Counted from the first letter of the stretch, positions 1 to 13,846 are shown. The stretch is DNA of 64,000 nucleotides from Brachypodium distachyon (GCF_000005505.3 NC_016131.3:27767001-27831000); one strand, 5' to 3'. Made by a program: numbers and translations. The notes: generated by a model not told the origin, from the letters alone.

Positions 1-41
1 GTCCTAGAGATGTTGCCAATTGAAATCTTTTTGTATCGCAG

Positions 42-3000
42 ATATTTGGCTATCCAACTGGTCTTGGTGCTCTAATTGTAAAAAATGGTACGCAAGAAGA
101 ACTTATGGCTTTAACTTTGATGCGATAGATATGTTGTATTTTCTCATGCTATGAGCTAAAATAAATAGCATAAAATTCATTATACCTATACAGCAATCTT
201 TACGTAGTTACTTGCCATCCTCATCCAAGCAGTGACAATTTTATGACATTTTTTTATATTTTCCCTTTCTGACAGAGGCTGCTAGCTTGCTGAACAAGAC
301 ATACTTCAGTGGAGGTGCCCTACTTAGTTTTGATGCCCCTTTTGTCTTATGTCTTGTACTAATTTAATTTCGTAATCGATATAACATTTTAGGAACAGTA
401 GCTGCTTCAATTGCTGACATCGACTTTGCTAAACAAAGAAAGAACATTGAGCAAGTTCTTGAGGATGGAACAATCTCATTCTTGAGCATAGCTTCTCTCC
501 GACATGGGTTTAAGATAATTGACATGCTTACTACCTCTGCTATTGCACGGTATATATTAAAGATAGTTTGGGTTTAATATTTCGTCTCGGATGTTCTATG
601 TAAACACTCCATTGTTCTCTTGTAGGCACACTGCATCTCTAGCCACTTATGTGAGAAAGAAAATGCTGGAAATGAAGCACAACAATAAGAAAAATGTTTG
701 CATAATCTATGGACAGCAAGCTTCTAAGGTCTCAGAAACAAGTTATTTATTTTACTGTCTTATTTTAAGAACTTTTATTACTGTTCCTGTTTCTCCATTG
801 GTAAAGAATGAGCATCATCAATATAAGGGCTAGACATGGGTTTTCTGAGAAGTATGTTAGCGATGTTTTGAACATCTTGCCTGAAATGTCTCTGTTGATT
901 TATCTTTTTCCTCTTGACATGTTTTTTAAACCCTGTGACATATATTGTAGGTGGCAGATCTGAAGATGAGCCCTACGATCACATTCAATTTGAAAAGAGA
1001 AGATGGCACCTGGTTTGGATACCGGGAGGTGGAGAAGCTCGCTTCCTTATCAGGAATTCATCTGCGTGTAAGTGTATAACCAGCCCTTCATTTTAGGTGG
1101 TCTAATATATCATCCTTCTGTGGTGACCTTTTATCCATGTTGGTTCCTTCAGTGATTTTCCCTATACTGTTCTGCAGACGGGCTGCTTCTGCAATCCTGG
1201 CGCGTGTGCTAAGTATCTTGGCTTATCACACTCCGATCTAGTTTCTAATTTTGAGGTAAACCATATAGACTTATCTGGTTAACACAACAGTAAGCATAAG
1301 ATAATGGTTCAAATCTAAATGACATAAATGCGTGCCTACTTGCCAGGCTGGGCATGTTTGTTGGGATGATAATGATGTAATAAAAGGAAAACCAACTGGT
1401 GCTGTCAGGATATCATTTGGGTATATTTCCACTTACCAAGATGCAGAGGTATGATTTTCATTAAGTTTACAGTGGCATTTATCAAAATTTCTGTTTTGTT
1501 TATTTTGGGCATTGAACATATAGTTCTTTCAAACAGACCAGTTACATAGTCCTCTCTGAGCAGTTATCAATGATCTCATAACTTCCTTTTCTTTTCTAGG
1601 AATTTCTGAAGTTCCTGGAATCTTCTTTTCTGTCCAAACCAATAGCCTCCAACAATGGGTACACGTTGAATATGAACATGCTTAACTTAGTAGGTAATTG
1701 CTTTATGATATGAAACTAGTAGCACATTGTTTATCTGCTAGCATGCTTTTACCAGTGTGCCGATGTAGTTCATATAAAATTTAATCGCAGACAACCGGAG
1801 TCAACAAGTTGTTCCAGATGTTCGCTTAAAGTCCATAATTATTTACCCTGTGAAATCTTGCCAAGGATTTAGTGTGCAGAGTTGGCCGCTGACCACTGGT
1901 GGTATGTGTACATCCTGTAGCAAGTTTATTCTTCTAACTGCAGCTTTGGATACAGCAATTTTGGTGATCATATACAGACATTCTATAAAGTATGCGGCCT
2001 TTTTACTTAGGTTTAAAGTATGACAGAGAATGGCTTCTCCAAGGATCAGGTGGTGAAATTTTGACACAAAAAAGGGTAACTGAATTATTCATGTTCTTTG
2101 TGACTACCCACTACTTTGTGCATTTCGACACTTGAAGAAAACTTAGTTTACTTCAGGTGTCAAAAAGATATCTTGAACCATAGTTACATATGGTGTGGAC
2201 ATGAACAGGGCAACACGAAATTATTTCTTATTGCTTAACCAAACTCATGTAGAACTGTACAACCGTTTGATATTTTTCTCAAAATTATCTGTCTTAGTTG
2301 GGTTTTATATTGTTAGGTACCAGAGTTGGGCTCTATCCGTACGTTGATCAACCTGGAGCTTGGGAAGCTCTTCGTAGAGTCACCCAAACGCAAGGATAAA
2401 TTGCAAATTTCTCTTCTAGAGAATTTGACTCATCTAACCGCAGAAGTAGATGTATATGGCCAAAGGTGTGGTCACAGACACGTCCAGCTGTTCTACAACC
2501 ATACCAGTTTTTGCAGTTATTTGATCCACTTCGTTACGTTTTTTATTTGGTTATATTCTACAAGTTTTACAGGTAGCTTCAGATGTAGAACAATCACTAA
2601 TCCTGACAATTTGGTTCAGGTACGAGGTAGAAAGTTATGATGACAAGGTAAACACATGGTTCAGCGAAGCTATTGGACGTCACTGTACATTTGTGAGATG
2701 TTCAAACTCCAAGAAGCGTTCCTGCACATTTGCTGGCAAGAACGGTCGTCTATGCAGGGACACTCGAAGCAAACTTAGTTTTGTCAATGAAGGACAACTG
2801 CTACTAATATCTGAACAGAGTGTCTCTGATCTCAACAGTCGGCTCAGTTCAAGTATGCAATTTTCTTTGCCACTTCCCTACTTGCTGCAAAATGACCAAA
2901 GAAACCTAATTATTTATTCAAATGATCAAGATAGCTCTGGCAGCATTGACTGCTTGGCATAGCACATATTGTATAGTTGAGTTTGCATATTTCTGGACAA

Positions 3001-3678
3001 CCTGATCTAAACATTTTCCAGGTAATGGAAATGGCAAGCAACAGATGCTTGTTGATGCAATGAGATTTCGTCCCAACATTGTTATCTCTGGGTCAATGCC
3101 ATACGACGAGGACAACTGGAAAGAGCTTTGCATTGGGGAGGCCTGTTTTACTGTTAAGTGTCCTTTTCCTCTCAAATCCCTTGACAAAAGGGACTCTGTT
3201 TGTGCACATAATTGAACTTCCTTCACATGACTTCAGAGTTGACAAATTAGTAATACTTGTCTAAGCTCCTTTCTTCACAAAATCCTTATACTAGCTGTTC
3301 AGTCATATTTGGTCCATTCACTATTTTTTGCTGAATTACTTATCTCGACTGCCGGATGGTTCTTGTGCAGTCCATGGGAGGATGTAACCGTTGCCAGATG
3401 ATCAACCTACATCAAAGCTCAGGGCAGGTGATCAAGTCGAAGGAACCATTGGCAACTTTAGCCTCATACAGACGAGAAAAGGTGAATTGCATGCACGTCG
3501 AAGTCAGCCGGTAGTTTGCGCTTCCTGCTATGTAGTGTAACAGTTTTTTTTATGTGACCAGGGCAAGATTATGTTTGGTGTGTTGTTTAACTATGAAGAT
3601 GGCTTGGATGGAGAAGAAGAGACTGTCGCGGAGAGATGGCTCCAAGTAGGGCAAGAAGTGCACTCTTCCACATGGTGA
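42..3678 (+). CDS. Molybdenum cofactor sulfurase (ABA3/MCSU type), C-terminal part
   Basis: The enzyme takes sulfur from cysteine and places it on the molybdenum cofactor of aldehyde oxidase and xanthine dehydrogenase, which is needed for the last step of abscisic acid synthesis. Fifteen exons join in frame (42-87, 276-314, 393-549, 626-728, 951-1067, 1178-1255, 1347-1448, 1600-1693, 1791-1901, 2011-2075, 2317-2465, 2620-2852, 3022-3152, 3371-3481, 3562-3678), giving 550 residues and a stop; the known family is about 820, so the first third lies outside the window. The first exon begins at [13 protein letters not shown], which in this family directly follows the PLP lysine. The NifS-like domain keeps the persulfide cysteine motif [15 protein letters not shown] beta-barrel start (YPVKSC) and the MOSC domain with GGCNRC follow. 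No break is visible in the coding exons. Bases 1-41 are intron. It converges on the JASON-like gene. Confidence 0.95.
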
Positions 3679-4337
3679 TTCTCTGTACATATATTCGGGC
3701 CGGGAGCTACATCAGAAATATGCTTGCCATTTTGGCAACTGTTGAGTTGTTACATAGCTACATACCGTAACATGTGGGCACCCAGAAGATTTCCAATACA
3801 TCAGCTGGAGAAACTTTTACATGCACGATGTGTGTACATTGTTTTTAAATGCTCTATGTAATATTCTTTAAAACCTAGGGCTGTTTTACAGCACGTAAAA
3901 ATAAACTCAAGGAAATGGAAAATATAGCCAGAGATGGTTCAGAACTTGAGATGTTAATAAGAGTTCCTCACACTGCTGTTTCTAACTTCTATCGACATTT
4001 GGTACACAACTGAATGTGAAAAAACCAAGCGTCATGATGATTTATGAATGCATGATAATCATAACTGAATTGAGCAGTAACTATTAGAGCAAGAGAAAAA
4101 GACACTGAAACGCTTTGGTGTGAATGTGAGCTCACAAGCTTGAACAATGTTATGCAGTATGAACAGTACATTTTAAGCCTGTATCAGCGGTATTCATAGA
4201 AGGGTAGCAGATGTTGTCTCTACCGTTTGTATATGACATAGCACCATGGAGTTTGCTATCCAGATCAACTTTGCGTAGCTTCGAAAGTTCAAGTCTGGTT
4301 TATCCACATTTTGGATTGGGAACTCTGGCATTGATAT

Positions 4338-6831
4338 TCAGCGTTCTGACATTTCCTCTACATGGAACAAGTTTCCTCTGGTAAGTTTTCTGCATTAGAG
4401 GATTGATATTATCGTCAGACCAGTGAAGTGTATAATGAGTAGTACAGTAGTAAGTAGCTTCATGCATGACAAAAGAGCTGCACAAAGGCCAGATTCTGGT
4501 TCATGCATATATAAAAGGAACCAACCTTGGAGGGTTGGGCTTATCATCAGATAAAACCTTCATCAACCTTTCCTCAAATGGTGTGGCGTGCCAGCTGACC
4601 TTTTGATCCTAGCAACAGTTATATCATAGAATAGTTAGCTTGTATAACCTCAAGTTAAGGAAAGCATTAGATAATCGATGTATACCTCCTTGTACTTGGA
4701 GATTGTGTTTGGAATACCATTGCCATCCCATGCTTTGGGTAACCTGGGTGTAGGATTTTCGACATCCCCATTCATTCCAGAAGCTGCCCTAAATACAGGA
4801 CTCTCTGTGAAAAGTGCATTCGTTCGGTCAAAAAGAAGTGTGTATTCTCACTGTGCAATTGATCGGAAGCGGATGAACTGACATCACCTTGATTCTCAAT
4901 GTCTGAGGATGAAGGTTTTAGCCAGTGACATAGACTCAATGCAGCATCGCTTTCATCTGAATTAGATTTTGATAGAGCTCCACCATCCAGTAGATTCGGA
5001 CTGCTGATTCGACACTTCGACTCTTCCTGAGGGAGTGTTTCTTTTTCTTGAGATGAAGCATTATCATTGGGAAAACAGAACGGTAGAGATTTAGACAAAC
5101 CCACCTTATCAACTGAACTCTTGATATAATCTGCTCCCAAATTTATCCTTTTAGGAGTATTGGAGGGTAGCACTGGTGAAGCATCTTCTGTCAGTTCCAT
5201 CTGCTGAAGTTTGTTCTCAATGGGTCTCAGGACAGGATAGACAAATTGCTTGCGGGTGCGCAGACGCTTTCTAGACGCAGAAGACCCTGTATGTGAAGTA
5301 TAAATTGTACCAGGGGTCTGCATGTCGTCTCTTAGCACCAAAGGGGTTGGGATTGGTGAATCGGTGCAATCAGAAAACCTGTTCTTGATGCTCCAAAAGG
5401 GGGACTTCTCTTGGAGAACTGATTGAGGGATTGAATCAACTTGTGGAACTTCATTATTAGGTTGAGTCCTTATGAAGCTGAAAGGTGACACAGCTATCAG
5501 TGCAGATACTTATGAACATCTCGTCATGATAATGTTAAACTACTTCCAGACACTTGTGAAAATCAGGGCAGTAATTACCTTTCACATGAATTAGGATCAG
5601 ATACTAATGTTCCTCCCATTGCAAGTTCGTTGATGGATATGTCATCACACTGCATGTCCGAAAAGAAGGCATCAGAGAATGAAACTAATAACAAAAATGA
5701 TTTCATAGATGTATTTCCCCACCTCATTAGAATTTTCCAAAGAGATTTCATATGACACATTCCGAAGTTCAGCAGGGGTTTGAGATATTGTTCCACATAA
5801 CCTGAGATAATTTGCCTGGGTAGATTTAAGAGACACATGAACATTCAAACGAAAATAGGATAAACGCCTTATACATTTTCACAAGATAATTACTTTTACA
5901 GGACAGGTCTTACCAGAACATATCAAATTAATGATTAACCATATACCACACCCACTCCAAGAAATTACAGAATCATCCTACTCTCTTCATAACATATAAT
6001 TATAGTCAACCAGCAACTAATAATTCGGAGCACTCATTTGACTGCAAACACTTTCGAGAGCAATTTCCATGGAAATGATTACACAGCAGTCAGTGTAGCC
6101 ATGTGCAAACTTAAATCTCTCCTTGTAAACTATCCACATGACCACATATATACATAATGCGCATTGCAAGCCCAATCAGTACAGTGTATTAGTTGTTGGA
6201 AAAGCTAAAAGGTAAACACATATACAATCAAGAGATCAACCTGGAACTAGGACGTGACAGTCACAATAATCACACAACAATTTCGCCACTTGCGTGACAC
6301 ACAGAGGAACGAGTTATCATTTAACAAGCCATGCTCTTGTTCGCATACCTCTAGCCTAAGCTCCTTATCAATGTCACCCACATCTGCCGAATGCTCATGC
6401 GACGAAGTACCCTCTCCATAACCTAAAACCAGGGACACCAGGTTAACCAAACGATGTCTCCAAAACGCAAATCCGATCGAAATTAACATCCAGGACTGAC
6501 AGTACGCGGAAGGGAACAGAACTGGCTACCTTTCTCCTCATCCGACGCCGACAGCGCCTCCCCGAGCCGATCCTTGGGCACGAGCAGATCCTATACACAC
6601 GAACACAATCATCACCGTCTATATCGATCCGAAGCCCGAACGGACCAGTCCAACGCGAGGGCTGTAGTCAAAGGAGGCTGGAGCGATAGCTGCAGCTAGC
6701 TAGGGGTTACTCACCCGGTGGCCCTCGGAGACGGGGCGGCCGTAGCGGAACCAGGAGAGGAAGCAGTCGACGAGGACGGCGTCGAAGAAGGCCAGGACCG
6801 CCCTCGCGATCGCCGCCGCGCACCGGCACAT
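4338..6831 (-). CDS. JASON-like meiotic protein, apparently frameshifted
   Basis: JASON proteins are plant-specific; Arabidopsis JASON keeps the two meiosis II spindles apart, and its loss gives unreduced pollen. Exons on the minus strand: 6831-6715, 6590-6530, 6422-6349, 5815-5723, 5649-5579, 5477-4686, 4608-4526, 4389-4338. Family hallmarks are LCGTISQTPAEL (exon 4) and, near the C-terminus, PKAWDGNGIPNT, KYKE and WHATPFEERL. Start: MCRCAAAIARAVLAFFD at 6831. The exon 6 reading frame that enters from exon 5 stops at 4772, while the conserved C-terminal codons lie two bases out of phase. The switch point is a CA/GT dinucleotide repeat at 4838-4843. The uncorrected product is about 373 residues; ignoring two bases gives about 446. 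This could be a real loss, an assembly error or a tiny missed splice. The family call is firm; functionality is uncertain. Confidence 0.85.
4838..4843 (-). other. Probable 2-nt frameshift site in JASON-like exon 6
   Basis: On the coding strand the codons for SENT are followed by a three-unit AC dinucleotide repeat. With two units the frame continues as LLFDRTNALFTESPVF into the conserved PKAWDGNGIPNT block; with three it runs into HFFLTERMHF and stops at 4772. The exon sums (1208 bases up to the end of exon 6, phase mismatch of two) support the same reading. Slippage in a short repeat is the simplest cause. Confidence 0.7.
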
Positions 6832-8148
6832 CGTACGTGGTACCGCCCCCTCCGGCTCCGCCTCCCGGTTTCGCGCTTGGGTTCGAGGGCGGTGCTGGAT
6901 CCGGAGCGAAGAGGGGGAAGACAGGGCGACTGGCGACGAGGAGCCGTTTGAAATGGAAGGGGGGAGAGAAGAGGAAGAAGCCGTAGGCGAGAGAGAGAGA
7001 CCGCGACAGGGGGGAATTAATCGATGGGCCGAGTTTCGGCGTTTCGGGCTGGTCTTAGGGGAATTAGCAATGGGCCGGATTGAGGCGTTCCGGCCTGGTC
7101 CTTCATTTTCAGATGAGCCTGGTTTCTATTTCAGCCCAGTTTTGTTAATGGGCCAGTTCCGATTTCGTGGGCCGAAAATGCTGTAACAGCTTCTGTCTCG
7201 AACACGGTCGCTATCGCCGACTGTGAGAGAAACGATCCAGACTAAAAAAACAAGAAAAGAGAACTGTAGCCGCGAGGAATAAAATTTTCCCCGGGACCGA
7301 CTACTCGCCCGCGAGGATTTAGTTCAACCCCGGCGACAAAATCCATACTACTAGTGCCAAGCTAAGCTAAGCTTAGGCACCGTCTCTTTGACATTGCAGC
7401 TCGCAAGACGGCGATGTACGGCCACCCGCGATCGAGGATTCCATTAAAAGTAGCTACAGTTCCGCGTCAAGTTGCTCCACAAGTACTAATCAAAAAGGAT
7501 TTCCTTCCTTCACACCTGTTGCGCAGCAAAGAGACTCTCGGTTCGGGGAAAAAAAACTGTATTCAACAATTCTGTGGTACGTACATGCCTTCTCCATCAA
7601 GGGAACCAGAGAGAATCCTGCCGCATCGAAAGCAACCTTGACAGCCCACGCTGTCCACACGTATATAAGAGACGGACGGCGCCCGGTTAATTAGTTTCCT
7701 GGAGCGAACTTTCCTAACCGGAGAAGAATTGAATTCCAGGACCAAATTGTAGCTAGTTGTAGCAGCAAAGCATTTTCTACTGAGCCGGTGTTCCTTTCAC
7801 ATTCCGTTCACCTTCCGTTAATCCGTGCCGTGGACCCGGCCGACGGAAATGCTTGACAAGTTTGACATATTTTTTTACGTCGAGATGCGTGTATGTATGC
7901 TCATCAATTAATGCATGGTTGAGAAAAGAAAAGACTTCCCGTACAGTAACTTTGGGTGTACGTCTGGTTGACTTTACCCGTTCCTCGATCAAATGTTCAG
8001 ACGCGTGTTAGGCTTCAACGTCTAGCACAGGTCTGAAAATTAGTTAGCTCCTGCCCGGAGAGAGCTTAATTAGCCTTGGATGGATGGAGGCGTCGTGTTT
8101 GTTGCTGCTCCTTCACGTCATCAGGTAACCAATAGAGTGCCAATTAAC
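6832..8148. other. Intergenic: JASON-like promoter side, no gene seen
   Basis: GC-rich purine-biased DNA upstream of the JASON-like start (to about 7000) grades into AT-rich sequence. Short open frames here show no family motif and no splice support. I see no RNA gene. A TATA-like 'tatataag' near 7663 lacks a recognisable gene downstream. Confidence 0.5.
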
Positions 8149-8260
8149 TACTCTCTCCGGTCATAATTCTTAACGAATAATACATGTACCTAGACATTTT
8201 TTAGGAATAGATACATTCATATTTGGACAAATTTAAGACAAAAAATTATGAAAGGGAGTA
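8149..8260. mobile_element. Stowaway-type MITE
   Basis: A roughly 110-bp AT-rich hairpin. The left end 'tactctctccgg' and the right end 'gaaagggagta' are imperfect inverted repeats, and the interior 'cataattctta' pairs with 'aaaattatga'. It is bounded by TA, as expected for Stowaway/mariner MITEs. Confidence 0.75.
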
Positions 8261-8910
8261 CGAAGTAGCTTAGCTGTCGCAACATGCCGCTGAAAAAAAA
8301 GGTAATTGCCGTACGTGAACAGTCGCAGCTAAACTTTGTTTTCTGAATTCCATCTGTTTTCGCAGGTAAAAGGTTGAGAACTAGCATCCCCGGTGCTGAA
8401 CAGAACTTGCGTGAACGATCGGACATGTGATGCTGTATTTTTTTTCTTTAACTTTACAGGCACGCACGTGTGACACGCGACGGAAAATTAAAGTCAACCG
8501 AACGAATGTTTTAAGTGTCATATTTGCGGGGCCGTAGAAGAGCTTTTGGTTGGAGTTTTGGAGCCATGCGATGCCGCCGGGCGCCGGGGCACCACGACCT
8601 CGGCCATCTCTGCGTTCTGGAGTGCCTTTTCGAAGTTAGGGCATCCCTTTTCTCCATTCGATTCGGCAGAATATATATGTACGTGCAAAGTCACGAGTAG
8701 GTGTAAGATGAGGAATTTACATCCAACACATAACATCCACGCACGTGTGGACGTACGTACGTGCACCTAATCAGAAAGTTCAGGCATATCAAATTTAATA
8801 AGTTACGTGCACGAGCAAACTAGCTTCATTCCAAGTACAAGTTCAGGCTGATCGAATATAAGTGATCTAGTCGTGAGAGGCAGGGTGGTCCAACCGACGA
8901 CGCAAGATAG

Positions 8911-9066
8911 TACTTTCTTCGGTCCAAATTACTTGTTGGCTTGTCGCAGCTAAATTACTTGTCGCAACGTCTTTATGTAGATACTTATATACCGACACAC
9001 TGAAATTTGTCTATATACATGTGTATTTAAACAAAGCTGCGGCAATTAATTTGGTCGGAGGGAGTA
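8911..9066. mobile_element. Stowaway-type MITE
   Basis: It has ends 'tactttcttcggtccaaatt' and 'aatttggtcggagggagta', which are inverted repeats, flanked by TA. The internal 'tacttgtcgcaac' is similar to other grass Stowaways. There is no coding capacity. Confidence 0.75.
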
Positions 9067-9467
9067 TCAATACTATACTTTTGCTGGTGCGACTTTCGCT
9101 TGCCGCAAAACGAGCTCAGCCACTTGCGTGATCGTGCCAATTAATGAGCTCTTGGCTCGATAGGGTTCAGGAATTGGGAACAATGAAAACATATGCATTT
9201 GAGTAACCGAGTCAGGAAGGGTGCAATCAAGATCAACAATCATACGAATCATATAAGGAGACGAATAAGCCAATATGGGGGTCGAGGATAGGGATTTGTC
9301 TGGGGATGCCTAGGAGATAACAATCTTAGCATGGGACAATTGGGCTGCTTGAGTGGGGGTCGCATTCTTTCTATTTTGGGATTGAATCAAGGTATGAGGA
9401 TATATGGACTGCAGGCAAAATCTCGGGATGGTCCATGGATCGACCACCTGTGGCTATCCTAGCATAT

Positions 9468-9725
9468 ACTCCCTTCGTCTATAAATAAATGTATTTTTGG
9501 GTTTGTCATAAGTCAAAGACATTAAAATTTGACCAATTTTATTGAAAAAATAGCAACATTTATGACTTCAAATTAACATTGTTAGATCCGTTTGAAATGT
9601 ACTTTTATAATATACAGATTTGATGTCATATGTGTTGCTACTATTTTCAACATAGTTGGTCAAACCTAATTTTTTTTGACTTAGGACAAAACTAGATGTA
9701 CACTTATTTGTGGACGGAGGGAGTA
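9468..9725. mobile_element. Longer Stowaway/mariner-type MITE (~258 bp)
   Basis: The terminal pair 'tactcccttcgtct' and 'ggacggagggagta' encloses complementary arms: 'gacttatgacaaa'-type sequence on the left pairs with 'gacttaggacaaa' on the right, and 'ttggtcaaac' pairs with 'gtttgaccaa'-like sequence. It is a foldback non-autonomous element with no ORF. Confidence 0.75.
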
Positions 9726-11668
9726 TAGTATACGTGCAGTGAATACGCAGTATGCATTAATTTCTCGCGCACAATTTTCCAACAGGTTTTAGTGATGCGC
9801 GTTGAGTAATTAAGTTTTCAGCTTTGTATGCAAGTACAAGCCACCATATGGGATCAACTGAAAATGACAAGGAAGAAAAGGACATGTAGATTGTTGCGTT
9901 GTCTAGTCGATCGCCAATGTCCAATCTTCGATCTAGAATTACTTAAAGGAGATTAATCGTGGTGCACGTTTAACTGGAGACTTTGGCGATCGAAAAGGCG
10001 GCGTGACGGCCGGAAAAGTATATATGAGCGGCCGCTGTCACGCTGAAATTAGCCATGTGATCAAGGCTTGTTAATCAATAATTGACAGAGAGTCTAGATT
10101 ACTGTTATCCCGCCATGCATATGGGCCTGATATCAATATTCTAGCCACTGAATGTTTACTCCTGTTTGATATAGATGAAGTTTATTTTATTGCTCGATCA
10201 TTCCTATTTGCATTCTCTTGTGTACGCGCACTAATATAAGCTAGTATGATGATCATCTTGATAAGTCCTACTAATACATTCTCTAGTACGTACTGAGGTA
10301 CGCTTGATCCTGATAATCAAGTCCTTAAACTACAAATCGGCACGGTCTTTGATTGGCACGAGGATCTCGTCAAACCATACTCAATTTGCTAATCAAAATT
10401 AAGTAATCCACGCATTGACTTTAATCTTCGAATTACTATAACACTAGCTCGTCCACTTAGTCTTACATACGTACGCACATTACATGTGGTAATTCTCATA
10501 AGCTAGCAAGACTAGTCCTTCACATGTTAATTAGCCTGGCTCATGGAATCAGCCTCATGATGGAGATCCATATGAATAGAAATAGATACCCTAATGCAGT
10601 TTATGAACGTGTGCATCGCTTGATGAAGAGACCATACATATACGTGTTTTCAAAAAAGAAAACGTAAAACTAAGAACGCCAAGCATGTTCACTAGAAGCA
10701 TCAGATGCATCTTTGTTTCCAATTATAAAAGCACCTGTCCTTTAGGAATCAAACTCTTCTCTACTTTGACTAACTAATAATGATATGTAAAAAAAATTAT
10801 TTGCAAAATTCTTTTTGCTAGCATATTAATGTGAATAGCGACAATCAAAATTGACATCTCTAATAAAAAAATGTCATTATTATCGAACACAATAGTCAAA
10901 ATTACATCTCGAAAACAACATTTCTTTTTTAGATAATGAAAGAGAATGACTCCTCCGGCCTCTGTTGCACACTCGACTCCGTCCTCTGGCCTCCATCGAC
11001 GGTCAACATACCAACAAAGCGAGGAGAACGACACCTTCGGACTCTGTCAAAAACAATATCCATATATGTCTTATATTTAAATGCCATGTATACTATTTAT
11101 TTGCAATAAAGTAAGTATACTTTGTGGACATGTGTAGATCGTCCAAGGATATATACATGTATGCCTTGCATGGTGCATAATAATTGGCTTAAATGCCTGG
11201 TGGTTGAGCTTTTTTGTCTTCTTTTGGAACAGTTTCAAGGCTAAATACATTATTCTGGTTGAGCTTTTGTCTTCTCTTATTCTAGATATATCTCCTGCGT
11301 ATGTATGTACGTACATGCATGTGCATACTCCTGTATAGCGCGTGCATGGAATTCAAACTGTCGTTGGCAGGGCGACAAGTGTACACGCATGTCGACCATT
11401 TCAGCAACAATAATTCAGTGGCAGAGCTTGTCACGACAAGCTAAGGTTCGCATCTTAACCCATTCCCATCTCGAATGTAATAGTCCTGCACTATTAATTA
11501 CCCATAGACTATAGGTAGTATATTGATAAACGTGTAAACGGGATATCGAAGATCTTGACAATGTGTAAAGAACTTCCTTGCAGTCCCCTCCTTACACACA
11601 GGGCAAAGTCCCACTGTCTCTAGATAGACGTTTGTCCGCACTATGTTAGCCGCACTTTGTTCAAATGT
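9726..11668. other. Intergenic AT-rich DNA, no gene seen
   Basis: No coding region with motifs or splice structure and no RNA gene were recognised. The stretch is AT-rich with scattered 'gtacgtac' and 'gctagc' words common in grass intergenic DNA. Confidence 0.45.
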
Positions 11669-11738
11669 ATTCCCTCTGATTCTAAATTTTTGACTTAAAT
11701 TTGCCAATTTCGACAACTATTTAGGACCAGAGGGAGTA
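11669..11738. mobile_element. Short Stowaway-type MITE or remnant
   Basis: The left end 'tattccctctgattctaaat' pairs with the right end 'tttaggaccagagggagta'. It is about 70 bp, bounded by TA, and may be an internally deleted copy. Confidence 0.6.
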
Positions 11739-13846
11739 GTTAATTTTGGTTTTTAACCGCACTTTTAGCACTTCAATCACATATTTTGACAATAAAGTGC
11801 GTCATATACTTTTGCCAACACGAGTATATTCGACACTTTTAAAATGCTATGAATTAAATTTGACGCACTTTAAAGCAAGTTTGACGCATTTTGGAATGCG
11901 TCTGGTTATCTACCGTGATGTAGTGGCCAGTACTGACTCATCTGACCAACATAAAACTTTTGCACGATCGATCTCCTCGCTTTGTTTGTTCAATTTGATT
12001 TTGGCCCAAATCTACAAACATAGTACACTTCATTTCATATATGCATGTTAATTTGAGTTCTCAAAAACTTCCGTATAAATTTTGTTACACATTACTAGTT
12101 CATCTTAACGGAGGGAGCAAAAGAAAGTGCTAGCTTCTACTTGTTGGAGTTTTAATTGATTAGTTAAATTAATTTAGCAAAGATGCCTTAGCTACTACGC
12201 CTATATCTTAGCTAGGGAAAGAATTTCCAAAAGGGCTTGCCCTTGTCCCTATCCACAAGAGGTGAACTAAACTAAGGATGCATCCAAGAATCTTAATTTT
12301 GTTAGGATTATTGGATGGAGAGATGTCGACGTATGTAACCTCCTTTTTTCTCCTTTTTCCTGCTCCGAGAATGTGGTCCCAAAGTCCCCATACAATTCAA
12401 TTCCCATACGTAGAGAATGCTTCATTTTCTTCGATCTTGACGTCTCTAGCTAGGTCTAGTACTAATTAATGGTGATAGGTGTTGGCAAACTGCTACCTTG
12501 ACTTGATCGATACTTCTATGGCGTTTTATCCGGCAAGGTTCCAATACCAGCCACATATATATGTAAATTAATCATGAACTCTTCGCCGATCCATAAATTA
12601 AATAATTCCCATCCCGTGTCAAAGAGGAGAAAATTAAGTTTGTAGCATATATATCGATCGACCGATCTGATCTGATCCTTGGAACGTAACTATTCAAATG
12701 ACGCAATGAGATTTTGCCAAGTCATTCAGGACAACAGCTTGAACTCTCTCTTTTCTCTCTCTGCACTTGTTGTAATCGAATTTTCCAAAGGGGTATATTT
12801 CCACACGCTTCCACATAAGCTACTTATTTTGGCATCCATGCATGCAAGAGTGTAATAAATATTCCATCCATTTGCCACATATACACATGGAAATCTTATT
12901 AAATAGCTAGACGCCTAGAATACGTACGTTCGTTTCCTATTTCCATGTCAAATATATATATACTTACTACTAGTAGTTGAATTGACTTTGAAACACTGGG
13001 GTTCAGTTTGATGTCCACCTCTAAATTAAATAGCTAGAAGTCTACGCAGTGTACGTACACACACAACACGTACGTACAGTTAGCATATACACACTTCCCA
13101 TAAAAAAGCATATACACACTAGTTGTATTGAATAGGTAATTTGTCAAACCTTGCGACGAAGACGACGGTGATGGGATAGTTAATGCGGCGACGTTGAACA
13201 AAGCTTAAATTCAGATGCGAAATGGACAAACATTTTTTTTGTCAAACAGGAGAACTGTTCATATGGGAAGAAGACCCAGACAAATCAATTAATGATATGA
13301 GCTTGATGCATGGATCGGTACGGTTTGCATATGTGATATACGTGTATGTGCTGTACATGTATACATGATTGAGCTTATGTGTGTGAAAGAATTCATTTTT
13401 CTTGGGGGTGTCTCGTGACACATGGGGACACGCCAACCTTTTCTGGAACTTGAGCTAGCTATATAACATTATATGCCCTTTTTGTGAGAGAGAGCAAGTG
13501 AGCATGCATGTTTGACTGGACTAGGTCAGAAAAGTCAGCTGCCATCTCCCCCTCTCTCTTTCTCTGTGGAGCTCTTTCTCCACAGACATTCGATCGATCG
13601 GCCATATATAGTACGGTTTAGTTTAGTTTATGCACGGTAGGCAGCAGCAAACAAGTACTTTAATACTGCTAACTGGGTGCTGTTCTTCGTGTTCATCCAT
13701 CGTCGTTGTTTGGCCAAACTCTCTCTCTTAATTTCTCACATACATATAGAGAGAGGTGCTTGATTCTGCAGTAGAATCAGCTAGCTAGTTGTGTGTGTAG
13801 AAGAAGCTTGGGGATCAGGATCACATCGAATTGAAGGGCCAGAGAT
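11739..13846. other. Intergenic DNA and promoter/5' UTR of the GARP gene
   Basis: No gene was recognised. The last 400 bases form the likely promoter and leader of the downstream MYB-like gene. TATA-like words occur at 13459 ('ctatataac') and 13603 ('catatatagt'), and CT/GA-rich tracts surround 13545-13580 and 13720-13760. Confidence 0.45.
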
